Assembly (NCBI GenBank): GCA_002426555.1
Contig: DIQU01000083.1
Coordinates: 14,674 to 29,134, forward strand
Direction: 5' to 3'
Source of the DNA: Firmicutes bacterium UBA5454
GTDB taxonomy: Bacteria > Bacillota > Clostridia > Caldicoprobacterales > DTU083
DNA length: 14,461 nt
This document shows positions 6,092 to 12,837 of the stretch, piece by piece. The translations under genes and the position numbers were made by a program. Numbering within the stretch: position 1 is the stretch's first letter; every line of letters begins with the position of its first letter. The notes under the pieces were generated by a model. That model did no database searches. It was not told the origin of the DNA and was given only the letters and a program-made list of their open reading frames with translations.

Positions 6092-7417
6092 ATGAAAAGA
6101 CTTGGATTGCTGTTGCTATCCCTTCTAATTTTGGCTGTACCCATATCTGTTCACGCCATACCCTCTCCATTATCGAGGGTGTCTTCCAATGTACGCATTT
6201 TTGAAGACAGCAGCATACAAGTCATATCCTACGAAGCTTATATTAAAGTTGAATCTCATATTACAAAAACAACTGCCTCCCTGGTATTAAAAAACAGCAG
6301 CAAAGAAGACAAAACCAATATTACAGCAGGCTTACCTTCTCATTTACTGGAAGGCACGATTCGGGTAAATGAAGCAGAAGTTTATATGGATGGGGTCAAA
6401 CAAAGGCTTACCACCCGTAGAGATAGAACCAGACAAAACGAAAGCTCTCTTACTGATTTTCCCAGAAATTGGTTTACCTGGAGGCTTGATCTTGAACCTG
6501 AGGAATATAAAGTAATTGAATTCTCCTATATAAACGAAAATCCAATTACTGAAGATGGCAGCAATATGGTTTATCTGCCCTTCGAATATCTTGAAGCCTG
6601 GTCGGATATTCCCCAAAATGTCCAGATTACCCTGGATTTTGGCAATGCAGCACCATACATGTTCAGCCCAAATCCATCTGTTCATCCTCATAATTATGAT
6701 GGTAAAGGCAGTTTTACCTGGCGCTACAACAACAGTTATCCGCCTGCATCCATCCAGGTATATTACCGGTCCATTGAGCAGCTGGCTGTTGAATTCCTGA
6801 ACACAAGCGATCAGTCCATAAAAAATATAACAGAAGCCTTTGCAAACAAGTCCTACAACAAAGTTTTGGAGCTTATCGATCAATACTTGGAAACAGAATC
6901 TGCAGCTCCGCGGGAAAATGAGCTTTTGTATCTAAAAGCCCTTTCACATCAAGGCTTGTACCAAATAAATGAAGCCATTGAACTGTTTGATCAATTGGAT
7001 GACCGCCCTCTTTTTGGCGAGTGGGAGGAAATTTTTAAGAATCGAATTATTTACGACAAATATTATCATATGCAATCTATAATAACTGACAATGCTGACA
7101 TATATGCATATATGGATACTGCAAAAAACTATGTTATGGGCAATACCATTTTTCTGATGTGGATAACAGAAGAGCTGAGTACAATAGAACCTCAGCCTAC
7201 CCCTGTTCCCACTCCCAGCCCAACTAAAGCACCGTCCCTCGAAGAGAAAGAACCTGAACCAAAGAAAGAAGAAGAACTGATTACTTCGATTAATATCGGC
7301 GGATATGAAATATCAGTAGAAGTTTTATTCATTGGTATTTTGGCAGTTATTGTTATTCTTCTTATCCTTATTTTCAGAAAAAGAAAAAATAGAAATAGAG
7401 GCTACTTATTCAGGTAG
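6092..7417 (+). CDS. Secreted, C-terminally membrane-anchored protein with TPR-like segment
   Basis: The 441-residue protein has a signal peptide (KR, then LGLLLLSLLILAVPISVHA, cleavage near residue 22). A beta-rich extracytoplasmic region (about 30-228) follows, then a helical TPR-like part (about 240-305; FANKSYNKVLELIDQYL and LYLKALSHQGLYQINEAIEL). After that come a Pro/Glu/Lys-rich stalk (367-396), one membrane helix (about 409-428) and a basic cytoplasmic tail (RKRKNRNRG). The N-terminal half loosely resembles secreted families of the DUF4424 or VIT type, but I would not assign it. The topology suggests the bulk sits outside the membrane on a stalk. I prefer ATG 6092 for the signal peptide; a GTG at 6056 has no ribosome site. 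AGGA precedes 6092 at a long 11-base spacing, so initiation may be weak. The lipid kinase gene starts 15 bases after the stop. Confidence 0.75.
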   Translation: MKRLGLLLLSLLILAVPISVHAIPSPLSRVSSNVRIFEDSSIQVISYEAYIKVESHITKTTASLVLKNSSKEDKTNITAGLPSHLLEGTIRVNEAEVYMDGVKQRLTTRRDRTRQNESSLTDFPRNWFTWRLDLEPEEYKVIEFSYINENPITEDGSNMVYLPFEYLEAWSDIPQNVQITLDFGNAAPYMFSPNPSVHPHNYDGKGSFTWRYNNSYPPASIQVYYRSIEQLAVEFLNTSDQSIKNITEAFANKSYNKVLELIDQYLETESAAPRENELLYLKALSHQGLYQINEAIELFDQLDDRPLFGEWEEIFKNRIIYDKYYHMQSIITDNADIYAYMDTAKNYVMGNTIFLMWITEELSTIEPQPTPVPTPSPTKAPSLEEKEPEPKKEEELITSINIGGYEISVEVLFIGILAVIVILLILIFRKRKNRNRGYLFR

Positions 7418-7432
7418 GCCAGGGAGTCATCT

Positions 7433-8314
7433 ATGAAATTGCTGTTTATTATCAATCCCGTTGCCGGAAAAGGAAAAACAAGGGATGCCATTCCCATAAT
7501 AGAACATTTCTGCAGGCAGCGAGGCATCCAGTACAAAATCCGAGAGACCAAAGGACCTGGAGATGCCACCCTTATTGTACGGGAACATAGCACCGCTTAC
7601 TCTGCTGTAATTGCTGCCGGCGGAGACGGTACCGTCCTGGAGGTAACCAATGGTTTATCCGGCAAAAACATTCCACTGGGGATTCTTCCGCTGGGAAGCG
7701 GCAACGACTTTGCAAGAGCTGTCAAGATACCAATTGGCATGACCCAATTGGAAAAAGCTCTGAATATTATCGCAGATACAACACCCCAATTTGTTGACCT
7801 GGTTTCATTTGATGGCAGGGTATTTTTAAATATAGCAAGCATTGGTTTTGACGCGGAAATTATTCGTGACTTGCATAAGATTAGTCACTTCATCAAAGGG
7901 AAATCAGCCTATTTGATTTCAGTTTTCCTGAAGTTTATTACATATAAACCCAAAGATGTGGAATTGTTGTTGGATGGCAGAAAGATCATAACCAGAGTAT
8001 TCCTAACTGCAGTATGCAATGGCATATGCTATGGCGGAGGTATGATGGTTAATCCCAATGGTTCGATTACCGACGGCTTGTTGGATGTAATACTTATCAA
8101 ACCGGTACCTCGATATAAAATACCCTTTTTACTATTGAAGTTTATAAAAGGAAAACATATTAATTTGCCATACGTAACCAGCTATCAATGCAAGGAAGTT
8201 CAGATTTCTTCCAAGGAAAACCTTGCTGTCAACGTAGATGGGGAAAATCCTATAAACACGCCGATTACACTGTTGCTGAAACCCTTGTCCATCCGCATAT
8301 TTGGAAATTTATAA
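7433..8314 (+). CDS. Diacylglycerol/lipid kinase, YegS/BmrU family
   Basis: The 293-residue cytosolic enzyme has the diagnostic motifs of the lipid kinase catalytic domain: NPVAGKGK (8-15), AAGGDGTVLEV (61-71) with the nucleotide-binding GGDGT, and LPLGSGNDFAR (85-95). The C-terminal beta-sandwich carries GGGMMVNPNGSITDGLLDV. Family members phosphorylate diacylglycerol or related lipids with ATP at the inner face of the membrane. The exact substrate (DgkB-like recycling of diacylglycerol from lipoteichoic acid synthesis, or another lipid) cannot be told here. Length is normal and all motifs are intact. GGGAG lies 7 bases before ATG. It is tightly placed in a rightward operon, 15 bases after the surface-protein gene and 14 bases before the DUF4446 gene. 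Confidence 0.92.
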   Translation: MKLLFIINPVAGKGKTRDAIPIIEHFCRQRGIQYKIRETKGPGDATLIVREHSTAYSAVIAAGGDGTVLEVTNGLSGKNIPLGILPLGSGNDFARAVKIPIGMTQLEKALNIIADTTPQFVDLVSFDGRVFLNIASIGFDAEIIRDLHKISHFIKGKSAYLISVFLKFITYKPKDVELLLDGRKIITRVFLTAVCNGICYGGGMMVNPNGSITDGLLDVILIKPVPRYKIPFLLLKFIKGKHINLPYVTSYQCKEVQISSKENLAVNVDGENPINTPITLLLKPLSIRIFGNL

Positions 8315-8319
8315 GGAGG
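8313..8319 (+). promoter_or_regulatory. Ribosome binding site fixing the TTG start of the DUF4446 gene
   Basis: AAGGAGG overlaps the last two bases of the lipid kinase stop codon and lies 9 bases before TTG at 8329. It rules out the longer frame that opens at 8188 inside the kinase gene. Confidence 0.8.
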
Positions 8320-8328
8320 CTGAAACCT

Positions 8329-8820
8329 TTGGAGAACCTGCAGAATTTTATACGCAATTATAACCTCGAAATTTTATCCATAGCAGCTGTTCTATCTTTG
8401 ATATCATTTTTATTGGTGATATACAATACTATACGAACCAATAAGGTCATCCGAAAATATAAGCGCTTGATGAGAGGTGCAGATAATAAAAACCTGGAAG
8501 CTATGCTCTTTCAGCAGCTGGAAGCCTTTAATTCAGGTCTCAATCGAATAAATGAGCTGGATGCGTCATGTTCTGCCTTGAACAGGCGTATAAGACGATG
8601 TGTACAAAATGTCGGAATAGTCCGCTATAACGCTTTTGATGGCATGGGCAGTGATCAAAGCTTTTCTCTTGCTTTTCTCGATGAGAAGGGCGATGGTTTT
8701 GTGCTGACCAACCTATATGGACGAAGCACTTCCACAACTTTTGCCAAGCCTGTAAAAGGAATGCATTCTATTTATCCGCTTTCGAATGAGGAGAAGATGG
8801 CCATTGAACAAGCCTTTTGA
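8329..8820 (+). CDS. DUF4446 family membrane protein
   Basis: The 163-residue protein has one N-terminal membrane helix (about 14-34) and a basic cytoplasmic turn (RTNKVIRKYKRLMRG). A helical, probably coiled-coil segment follows (52-90). The conserved DUF4446 core reads VGIVRYNAFDGMGSDQSFSL (95-114) and continues with GDGFVLTNLYGR and TFAKPVKGMHSIYPLSNEE. The family is found in Firmicutes, often near parA/parB genes as here. Its function is unknown. The TTG start at 8329 is set by the AAGGAGG site at 8313-8319. The gene lies 14 bases after the lipid kinase gene and is surely in the same operon. No catalytic residues can be named. Confidence 0.88.
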   Translation: MENLQNFIRNYNLEILSIAAVLSLISFLLVIYNTIRTNKVIRKYKRLMRGADNKNLEAMLFQQLEAFNSGLNRINELDASCSALNRRIRRCVQNVGIVRYNAFDGMGSDQSFSLAFLDEKGDGFVLTNLYGRSTSTTFAKPVKGMHSIYPLSNEEKMAIEQAF

Positions 8821-8846
8821 ACACAGTTGATTGAATTTGGAGTATA

Positions 8847-8901
8847 AAAGAAACACCATTCTGACATAATATCAGTAGTATGTATGGGAGGTGTTTTTTT
8901 G
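8847..8901 (+). promoter_or_regulatory. Leader stem that could hide the ykuS-like ribosome binding site
   Basis: AAAGAAACACC (8847-8857) can pair with GGTGTTTTTTT (8890-8900), including one G-U pair. That locks up the end of GGGAGG (8886-8891) and the TTG start (8899). Inside, CTGA and TCAG (8861-8864, 8872-8875) form a small stem. The T-run also gives it a faint terminator look, but the loop of 32 bases is long. Either role is only a suggestion. Confidence 0.3.
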
Positions 8902-9192
8902 AAGTGCATTGCTTTGGAAAGAGGATTAGAGCCACTTAAACTTATATTGGAAAATAAAGGTTACCGCACGGTCTTTGCTGATGAAATGGATGAATGGGTG
9001 TCAGCATACATCTACCAGGATCAGAATGCTTTAGGTCAACAGAGCCTGCATTCCTCATTAAACAACAGTCTTGTGTCCAGTACAAACGAAGCAGGTTCCG
9101 GTGTATTGTTGATACAAGCCGGAAACAAAACTCCTGAGCAAATCATTTATATGATAGAAAGCAGGGTATACAGCCCCCTGTTCGATTATTAG
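8899..9192 (+). CDS. YkuS family protein (UPF0180)
   Basis: The 97-residue protein matches the small YkuS/UPF0180 family. It has an N-terminal strand and helix (IALERGLEPLKLILENKGYRTV), a middle strand region, a NEAGSGVLLIQA strand, and the closing motif GKTPEQIIYMIESR. The family is known from Bacillus and Clostridia; its function has not been established. This member carries a Gln/Asn/Ser-rich middle (ALGQQSLHSSLNNSLVSST) and a short C-terminal tail (VYSPLFDY). I chose TTG 8899 because GGGAGG lies 7 bases before it. An ATG at 8884 would add five residues and has no site of its own. It follows the DUF4446 gene by 78 bases and converges on yyaC with only 13 bases between the stops. Confidence 0.75.
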   Translation: MKCIALERGLEPLKLILENKGYRTVFADEMDEWVSAYIYQDQNALGQQSLHSSLNNSLVSSTNEAGSGVLLIQAGNKTPEQIIYMIESRVYSPLFDY

Positions 9193-9205
9193 TTCACCAT
9201 TGATT

Positions 9206-9844
9206 TCATACATTATTATTTCCTTCAAGTTTTGTAATAGCATTAGTATAAAGTCTTTGTTTTGGCAAAGCATTAATACTGCCATCTTTTACATATTTCC
9301 AAATAATAAAGTGAATTCCGCTGCTTATTGTATCTGCCATCCTCATTACCAGATTCAATCTGGTGTTTTGCAGAACCAGATATTCCATAAAACCGCTCAT
9401 ATTGACTACGCCGATAATATGTATATGTCCAACCTCCGGCAGGGACTTATTCACTCCAGTACCAGGACGCAAAGGACCCCCACCCATACATATCTTACCA
9501 ACCCTTTCTGTCTTGCCCAGGCAGGCATCTATCGCAATTACAAAGGATCTTTTATGATTTCTTTCAATTTCGTCCATTACATTGGATAAGTTTTTAGCAT
9601 GCACTGGCTGATCCAAAGTACCATATATCGTTATTCTATTGTAAGGAATCAATTTAAGCTTATGCCCTACTAAAGGACCCAGGCAGTCTCCAGTGGATCT
9701 ATCTGTTCCAATACACAGTATAACTACATCATGATACTGCCCCGTAAACAGCTGGCAGAACAGTTTTTCGAAACCTCTGCTGAAGAGGGTTAATGCGTGA
9801 GCTTGATTTACGTCTATGGTTATTTCTTCATGAATCCTCTCCAT
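9206..9844 (-). CDS. yyaC: Sporulation protein YyaC, putative protease
   Basis: The 212-residue protein carries the full set of YyaC (DUF1256) signatures: CIGTDRSTGDCLGPLVG (44-60), TLDQPVHAKNL (76-86), VIAIDACLG (102-110), GGGPLRPGTGVNKSLPEVG (121-139) and VVNMSGFMEYLVLQ. The family has a hydrogenase-maturation-protease-like fold and is restricted to spore formers. In Bacillus subtilis yyaC lies close to soj-spo0J, as here. It is annotated as a spore protease, but its substrate is unknown. TAGGAGG lies shortly before ATG 9844, a strong site. I could not find a convincing forespore sigma-factor promoter in the upstream 200 bases. The gene stands alone on its strand. Its presence is good evidence that the organism sporulates. 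Confidence 0.93.
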   Translation of the reverse strand: MERIHEEITIDVNQAHALTLFSRGFEKLFCQLFTGQYHDVVILCIGTDRSTGDCLGPLVGHKLKLIPYNRITIYGTLDQPVHAKNLSNVMDEIERNHKRSFVIAIDACLGKTERVGKICMGGGPLRPGTGVNKSLPEVGHIHIIGVVNMSGFMEYLVLQNTRLNLVMRMADTISSGIHFIIWKYVKDGSINALPKQRLYTNAITKLEGNNNV

Positions 9845-10071
9845 GGATACCTCCTAATGAGCCTGTGTACCTGTTATTTTGCCTTCTTAATCTTATTTTA
9901 TGTATGAGAATCGTCCACTTATGACTATCAGATCAGCTGACCCTGTACCTATTAATGACAACTTGACCCGAACTCCAAGGTGATTATTAAATCAGGCAGG
10001 AATTTGACGATTTACATCGAATTAATTCTGGAAGTGAATTACTTTAAAAAAATGAGATGGGGAAATCAGAC
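9845..10071. other. Divergent intergenic region between yyaC and the DUF5711-like gene
   Basis: I see no gene in these 227 bases. They hold two short palindromes, TCAGCTGA (9933-9940) and GAATTAATTC (10019-10028), and TTGACC at 9963-9968 without a good -10 partner. Promoters for both flanking genes must lie here, but I cannot place them. Confidence 0.5.
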
Positions 10072-11184
10072 ATGAAGGCGAGGACAAAACTAATTATTAC
10101 ATTTATGGTTATAATTTCTATTATATTCGCCTATTTTCTTTTCCGAAATCAGCCGCTGTCCGAGCTGTACCCAATTAGATCGGCAGCACCCATAGAAATT
10201 GATGAAAAAGAAGAGCTTCACTTTTTTTCTGAAGGTTGGATTGTATGCAGCTCCTTATCTCGGTTCTATAATTGGGATGGAACCAGTATGAAACCCCCTT
10301 TCATTCAGGATGATTTTAAAGCTGAAAATAATGAGGTCCACATTACAGCTCATACAGATCATTATATTGTCACAACAAACAAGCGTATTTATAATACGGA
10401 AACCGTGCCTTTTACTTTAGTATACGAAAGTGAAGATTTCCCAATATGGGATTTAAAAGAATATTGCGATTTTTTACTATTACTGCTATTGGACGAAAAT
10501 GAAGAAGTCCAGCCATATATTCTGGCAGACAACAGCAATTTTTTATTTTCGCTGAATGGTATGGATGACACTAAATATGTAACCTCTGGTTCCTGTGATA
10601 AGGAGCTTTCACTCTTAACCATCAGCGTAAATGCACCGGTTCCCATGAGTCGTGTTTTTCATTATGTAAATCGAAATGAGTTGTATGGTATGCTGTCCAT
10701 AGATAATCAACTGATATACAATATCTACCGATTGAAAAATAGAGTCATTTTAATAGGAATCAAGGACCTTATGTGTTACAATATGGAAGGAGAGTTAATG
10801 TGGTCCCTCACACATGATTCTGGGGGGCAGTTTGAAGCAATTACCAAAGCAGAGTCTTTACTGCTGTATTTCCCTGAAAAATCGAAATTGGATGAAAATC
10901 CGGGGAATACAGTCTTTATTGATGAAAAAGGATATGATGTGGAAATATTCCCAAAATACCTGACCGATATTAAACCCTATGGTAAAGGATATATTGCTTT
11001 GGAGTCTGATCACAGCATCGTTGTTATGAATCAGCAGGGAAAAACAGGCAATAAGCACAGACTGCAGGAATCGGTTAATCGACTGAGTACTAACAGCTAT
11101 CACCCGGAGATTTTATTCGTACAGACAAAGGATAACATTCTGCACTTATATACTACCGAAAAACAGGAGGAAGACACACAATGA
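10072..11184 (+). CDS. Membrane-anchored protein, probable beta-propeller (DUF5711-like)
   Basis: The 370-residue protein has a short basic N-terminus, one membrane helix (about 7-25) and a large domain made of repeated strand units. Examples are HFFSEGWIVCSSLSRFYNWDG, HYIVTTNKRIYNT, IKDLMCYNMEGELMWSL and GYIALESDHSIVVMNQQGK. Units of this kind, ending in a turn before a new strand, suggest a six- or seven-bladed beta-propeller outside the membrane. The layout resembles DUF5711 proteins of Clostridia, but that assignment is from memory of the pattern and is uncertain. I prefer ATG 10072, with GGGG 9 bases upstream, over ATG 10057, which has no site. The stop overlaps the start of the cvpA-like gene by 4 bases, so the two products are likely made together and may interact. 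Confidence 0.65.
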   Translation: MKARTKLIITFMVIISIIFAYFLFRNQPLSELYPIRSAAPIEIDEKEELHFFSEGWIVCSSLSRFYNWDGTSMKPPFIQDDFKAENNEVHITAHTDHYIVTTNKRIYNTETVPFTLVYESEDFPIWDLKEYCDFLLLLLLDENEEVQPYILADNSNFLFSLNGMDDTKYVTSGSCDKELSLLTISVNAPVPMSRVFHYVNRNELYGMLSIDNQLIYNIYRLKNRVILIGIKDLMCYNMEGELMWSLTHDSGGQFEAITKAESLLLYFPEKSKLDENPGNTVFIDEKGYDVEIFPKYLTDIKPYGKGYIALESDHSIVVMNQQGKTGNKHRLQESVNRLSTNSYHPEILFVQTKDNILHLYTTEKQEEDTQ

Positions 11185-11882
11185 ATATTGTAGATTTCAT
11201 AATATTGATGGTCATGAGTATCGGTATAGTATTTGGCATGTATAACGGATTGATACTTTCTGCTTTACATACAGCCAGCTTTTTTCTTTCATGGCTTACA
11301 TCCTTGATTTTATACCCTAAACTGACAGAAATAGTTCTGGAAAAATTTCCTTCCTTATTGAATATGATTACTCTATATACGGAAGGCAGCGCGCAAATAC
11401 CAACAATAGAAGAAAAAATAGCAAATATTCGCACTTTTACTCCGGAAATGCTGGAGAAAATTGTGGAGAAGGTTCAATTACCTATCCCTTTCAACCGGAT
11501 AATAATTGCTGACTTTTCACACTCTTTGGAAAATGTACAAACATTAGGCGAGTATTTTGACTCTACAATGGCTATTGCAGTTATCAATATATTTAGTTTC
11601 GTAATATTATTTTTGCTGGCTAAAGTTATTTTTACTGTCATTATCTCTATTGGAAAAACAGTTGCAAATTTACCTGTATTGAAAAAATGCGACAGTCTGG
11701 CAGGTGGTGCATTTGGTATAGTACGTGGCATATTTATGGTTTATTTGGTTTTTGCACTGGTACCGATATTATTAGTCCTGGCACCTATAGACTTGATTAA
11801 AGAATCCTTGGATGGGTCAAAGCTGGCAGATTTCTTCCTTAACACCAACATTTTTACAAGCTTTGTAAAAGGATGGTTTTAA
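11181..11882 (+). CDS. CvpA family membrane protein with an enlarged loop
   Basis: The 233-residue protein has four predicted membrane segments (about 4-23, 26-45, 131-157 and 176-202). It carries the family hallmark LPVLKKCDSLAGGAFGIVRG (164-183). CvpA proteins were named for colicin V production in Escherichia coli, but the family is widespread and its general role in the envelope is unclear. Between helices 2 and 3 there is an unusually long segment (46-130) with predicted helices (TPEMLEKIVEKVQ). This makes the protein longer than the common form of about 160-180 residues. AGGAGG lies before ATG, and the start overlaps the upstream stop by 4 bases (ATGA), so translation is coupled. Its transcript runs into the parS inverted repeat, which should end it. 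Confidence 0.85.
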   Translation: MNIVDFIILMVMSIGIVFGMYNGLILSALHTASFFLSWLTSLILYPKLTEIVLEKFPSLLNMITLYTEGSAQIPTIEEKIANIRTFTPEMLEKIVEKVQLPIPFNRIIIADFSHSLENVQTLGEYFDSTMAIAVINIFSFVILFLLAKVIFTVIISIGKTVANLPVLKKCDSLAGGAFGIVRGIFMVYLVFALVPILLVLAPIDLIKESLDGSKLADFFLNTNIFTSFVKGWF

Positions 11883-11913
11883 GACGCTGAAAATTGATTA
11901 ATGGGTATAAAAA

Positions 11914-11929
11914 TGTTTCACGTGAAACA
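11914..11929. other. parS: parS centromere site, copy 1
   Basis: TGTTTCACGTGAAACA is a perfect 16-bp palindrome. It matches the bacterial parS consensus (TGTTNCACGTGAAACA) to which ParB binds. ParB clamps load here and spread with CTP to organise the origin region and recruit condensin. It lies next to parB, in line with the usual clustering of parS near the origin. Confidence 0.95.
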
Positions 11930-11941
11930 ATTTAAGGCCAA

Positions 11942-11957
11942 TGTTTCACGTGAAACA
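11942..11957. other. parS: parS centromere site, copy 2
   Basis: A second, identical TGTTTCACGTGAAACA lies 28 bases from copy 1 (start to start), separated by 12 bases. Flanking bases extend this palindrome to 20 bp (AATG...CATT). No other parS-like site was seen in the window. Confidence 0.95.
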
Positions 11958-11973
11958 TTTTTTATGCGGCAGA

Positions 11974-12837
11974 TTAATTTGTACTTAGCATTTCCATTAT
12001 TCTTTCTAAATCCTCATTGCTGTAATACTCAATTTCAATGATTCCCTTTTTAATACCGGGTTTTATTTGAACTTTTGTACCCAAGGACTCTTCCAATTCT
12101 GTTTCAATATCCAAAATATAACTTGGTTTTTCTCTGGTGTTTTTCTTTTTGCTCTTATGATTGAGGTTTTGTATCAGTCTTTCTGTTTCTCTAACATTGA
12201 GATCCTTTTTTACTATTGTGTCGGCTGCTGCCTCTCTCAAGGAATTTTCAGACAAAGCCAGTAAAGCACGCCCATGACCTGCTGTTATTTTATTTTCTAA
12301 AAGCAGCTTTTGTATTTTTTCTGAAAGCTGTAAAAGTCGTAAAGCATTTGTAATTGCAGGCCTGCTCTTTCCCAGCCTCTTTGCTGCTTCTTCCTGTGTA
12401 AGACTTAATCTTTCAACTAAGACTTGTAAGCCTTTCGCTTCTTCAATTGGGTTAAGATCTTCTCTTTGCAGGTTCTCAACCAAACTTACTTCCATTGTCT
12501 GTTTTTCATTCAGATCTAAAACTATTGCAGGTATGGTAATTTTATTTGCAGCTCTGCTTGCACGCCACCTGCGTTCTCCAGCTACTATTTGGTATCGGCT
12601 TCCTATAGAGATAACTATTATCGGTTGTATCACGCCATGAATCCTTATGGAATCAGCTAATTCCTTTATTTTTTCATCATCAAAATCTTTTCTTGCCTGG
12701 TTTGGGTTGGCATCAATATTGGTTATCGCTATTTCTTGCACTCTGGAATAATCCGTTTTGATCTGATCCGTTTCTTCCTTATAGCTTTCGAATAAGGCAT
12801 CCAGTCCCCTACCCAAGCCTTTTTTTACAGCTGCCAA
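11974..12837 (-). CDS. parB: Chromosome partitioning protein ParB (Spo0J)
   Basis: The 287-residue protein has an N-terminal motif that stimulates ParA (KKGLGRGLDALF, 5-16). The CTP-binding domain includes NPNQARKDFD (44-53), GERRWRA (87-93) and ENLQREDLNPIEEA (121-134). A helix-turn-helix follows (about 146-170; EEAAKRLGKSRPAITNALRLL), then a Lys-rich linker (228-237) and a C-terminal dimer domain (240-287). ParB binds parS, closes into a CTP-dependent sliding clamp, recruits SMC/condensin and is acted on by ParA. All key motifs are intact. The start is TTG at 12837, inside the end of the parA gene (13-base overlap), with GAGGAGG 7 bases upstream. Its two probable target sites lie directly downstream. 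In Bacillus the homologue Spo0J is also required for sporulation entry. Confidence 0.96.
   Translation of the reverse strand: MAAVKKGLGRGLDALFESYKEETDQIKTDYSRVQEIAITNIDANPNQARKDFDDEKIKELADSIRIHGVIQPIIVISIGSRYQIVAGERRWRASRAANKITIPAIVLDLNEKQTMEVSLVENLQREDLNPIEEAKGLQVLVERLSLTQEEAAKRLGKSRPAITNALRLLQLSEKIQKLLLENKITAGHGRALLALSENSLREAAADTIVKKDLNVRETERLIQNLNHKSKKKNTREKPSYILDIETELEESLGTKVQIKPGIKKGIIEIEYYSNEDLERIMEMLSTN

Larger units (their letters stand above)
11909..11962. terminator. Bidirectional terminator built from two parS copies
   Basis: Arms 11909-11929 and 11942-11962 form a perfect 21-bp inverted repeat with a 12-base loop (AATTTAAGGCCA). The outermost five pairs are A-T, giving a T-run at the end on both strands (six T on plus, five on minus). 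It lies between the stops of cvpA (11882, plus) and parB (11974, minus), exactly where a shared terminator is expected. The first 16 pairs of each arm are a parS site. Confidence 0.7.

Noticed and set aside
6344..6883. 179-codon minus-strand open frame inside the surface-protein gene
   Set aside because: It is antisense to a gene with signal peptide, stalk and membrane anchor, and its product is rich in Phe, Ile and Cys with no domain pattern.
9200..9589. 129-codon plus-strand open frame inside yyaC
   Set aside because: It is antisense to a fully conserved yyaC gene, and no ribosome binding site precedes it.
9845..9900. Short plus-strand open frame starting ATG AGC CTG upstream of yyaC
   Set aside because: It has only 16 codons, no ribosome binding site, and overlaps the antisense leader of yyaC.
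10019..10028. Palindrome GAATTAATTC as an operator
   Set aside because: Ten-base AT-rich palindromes are common by chance. It has no second copy, and its relation to a promoter is unclear.
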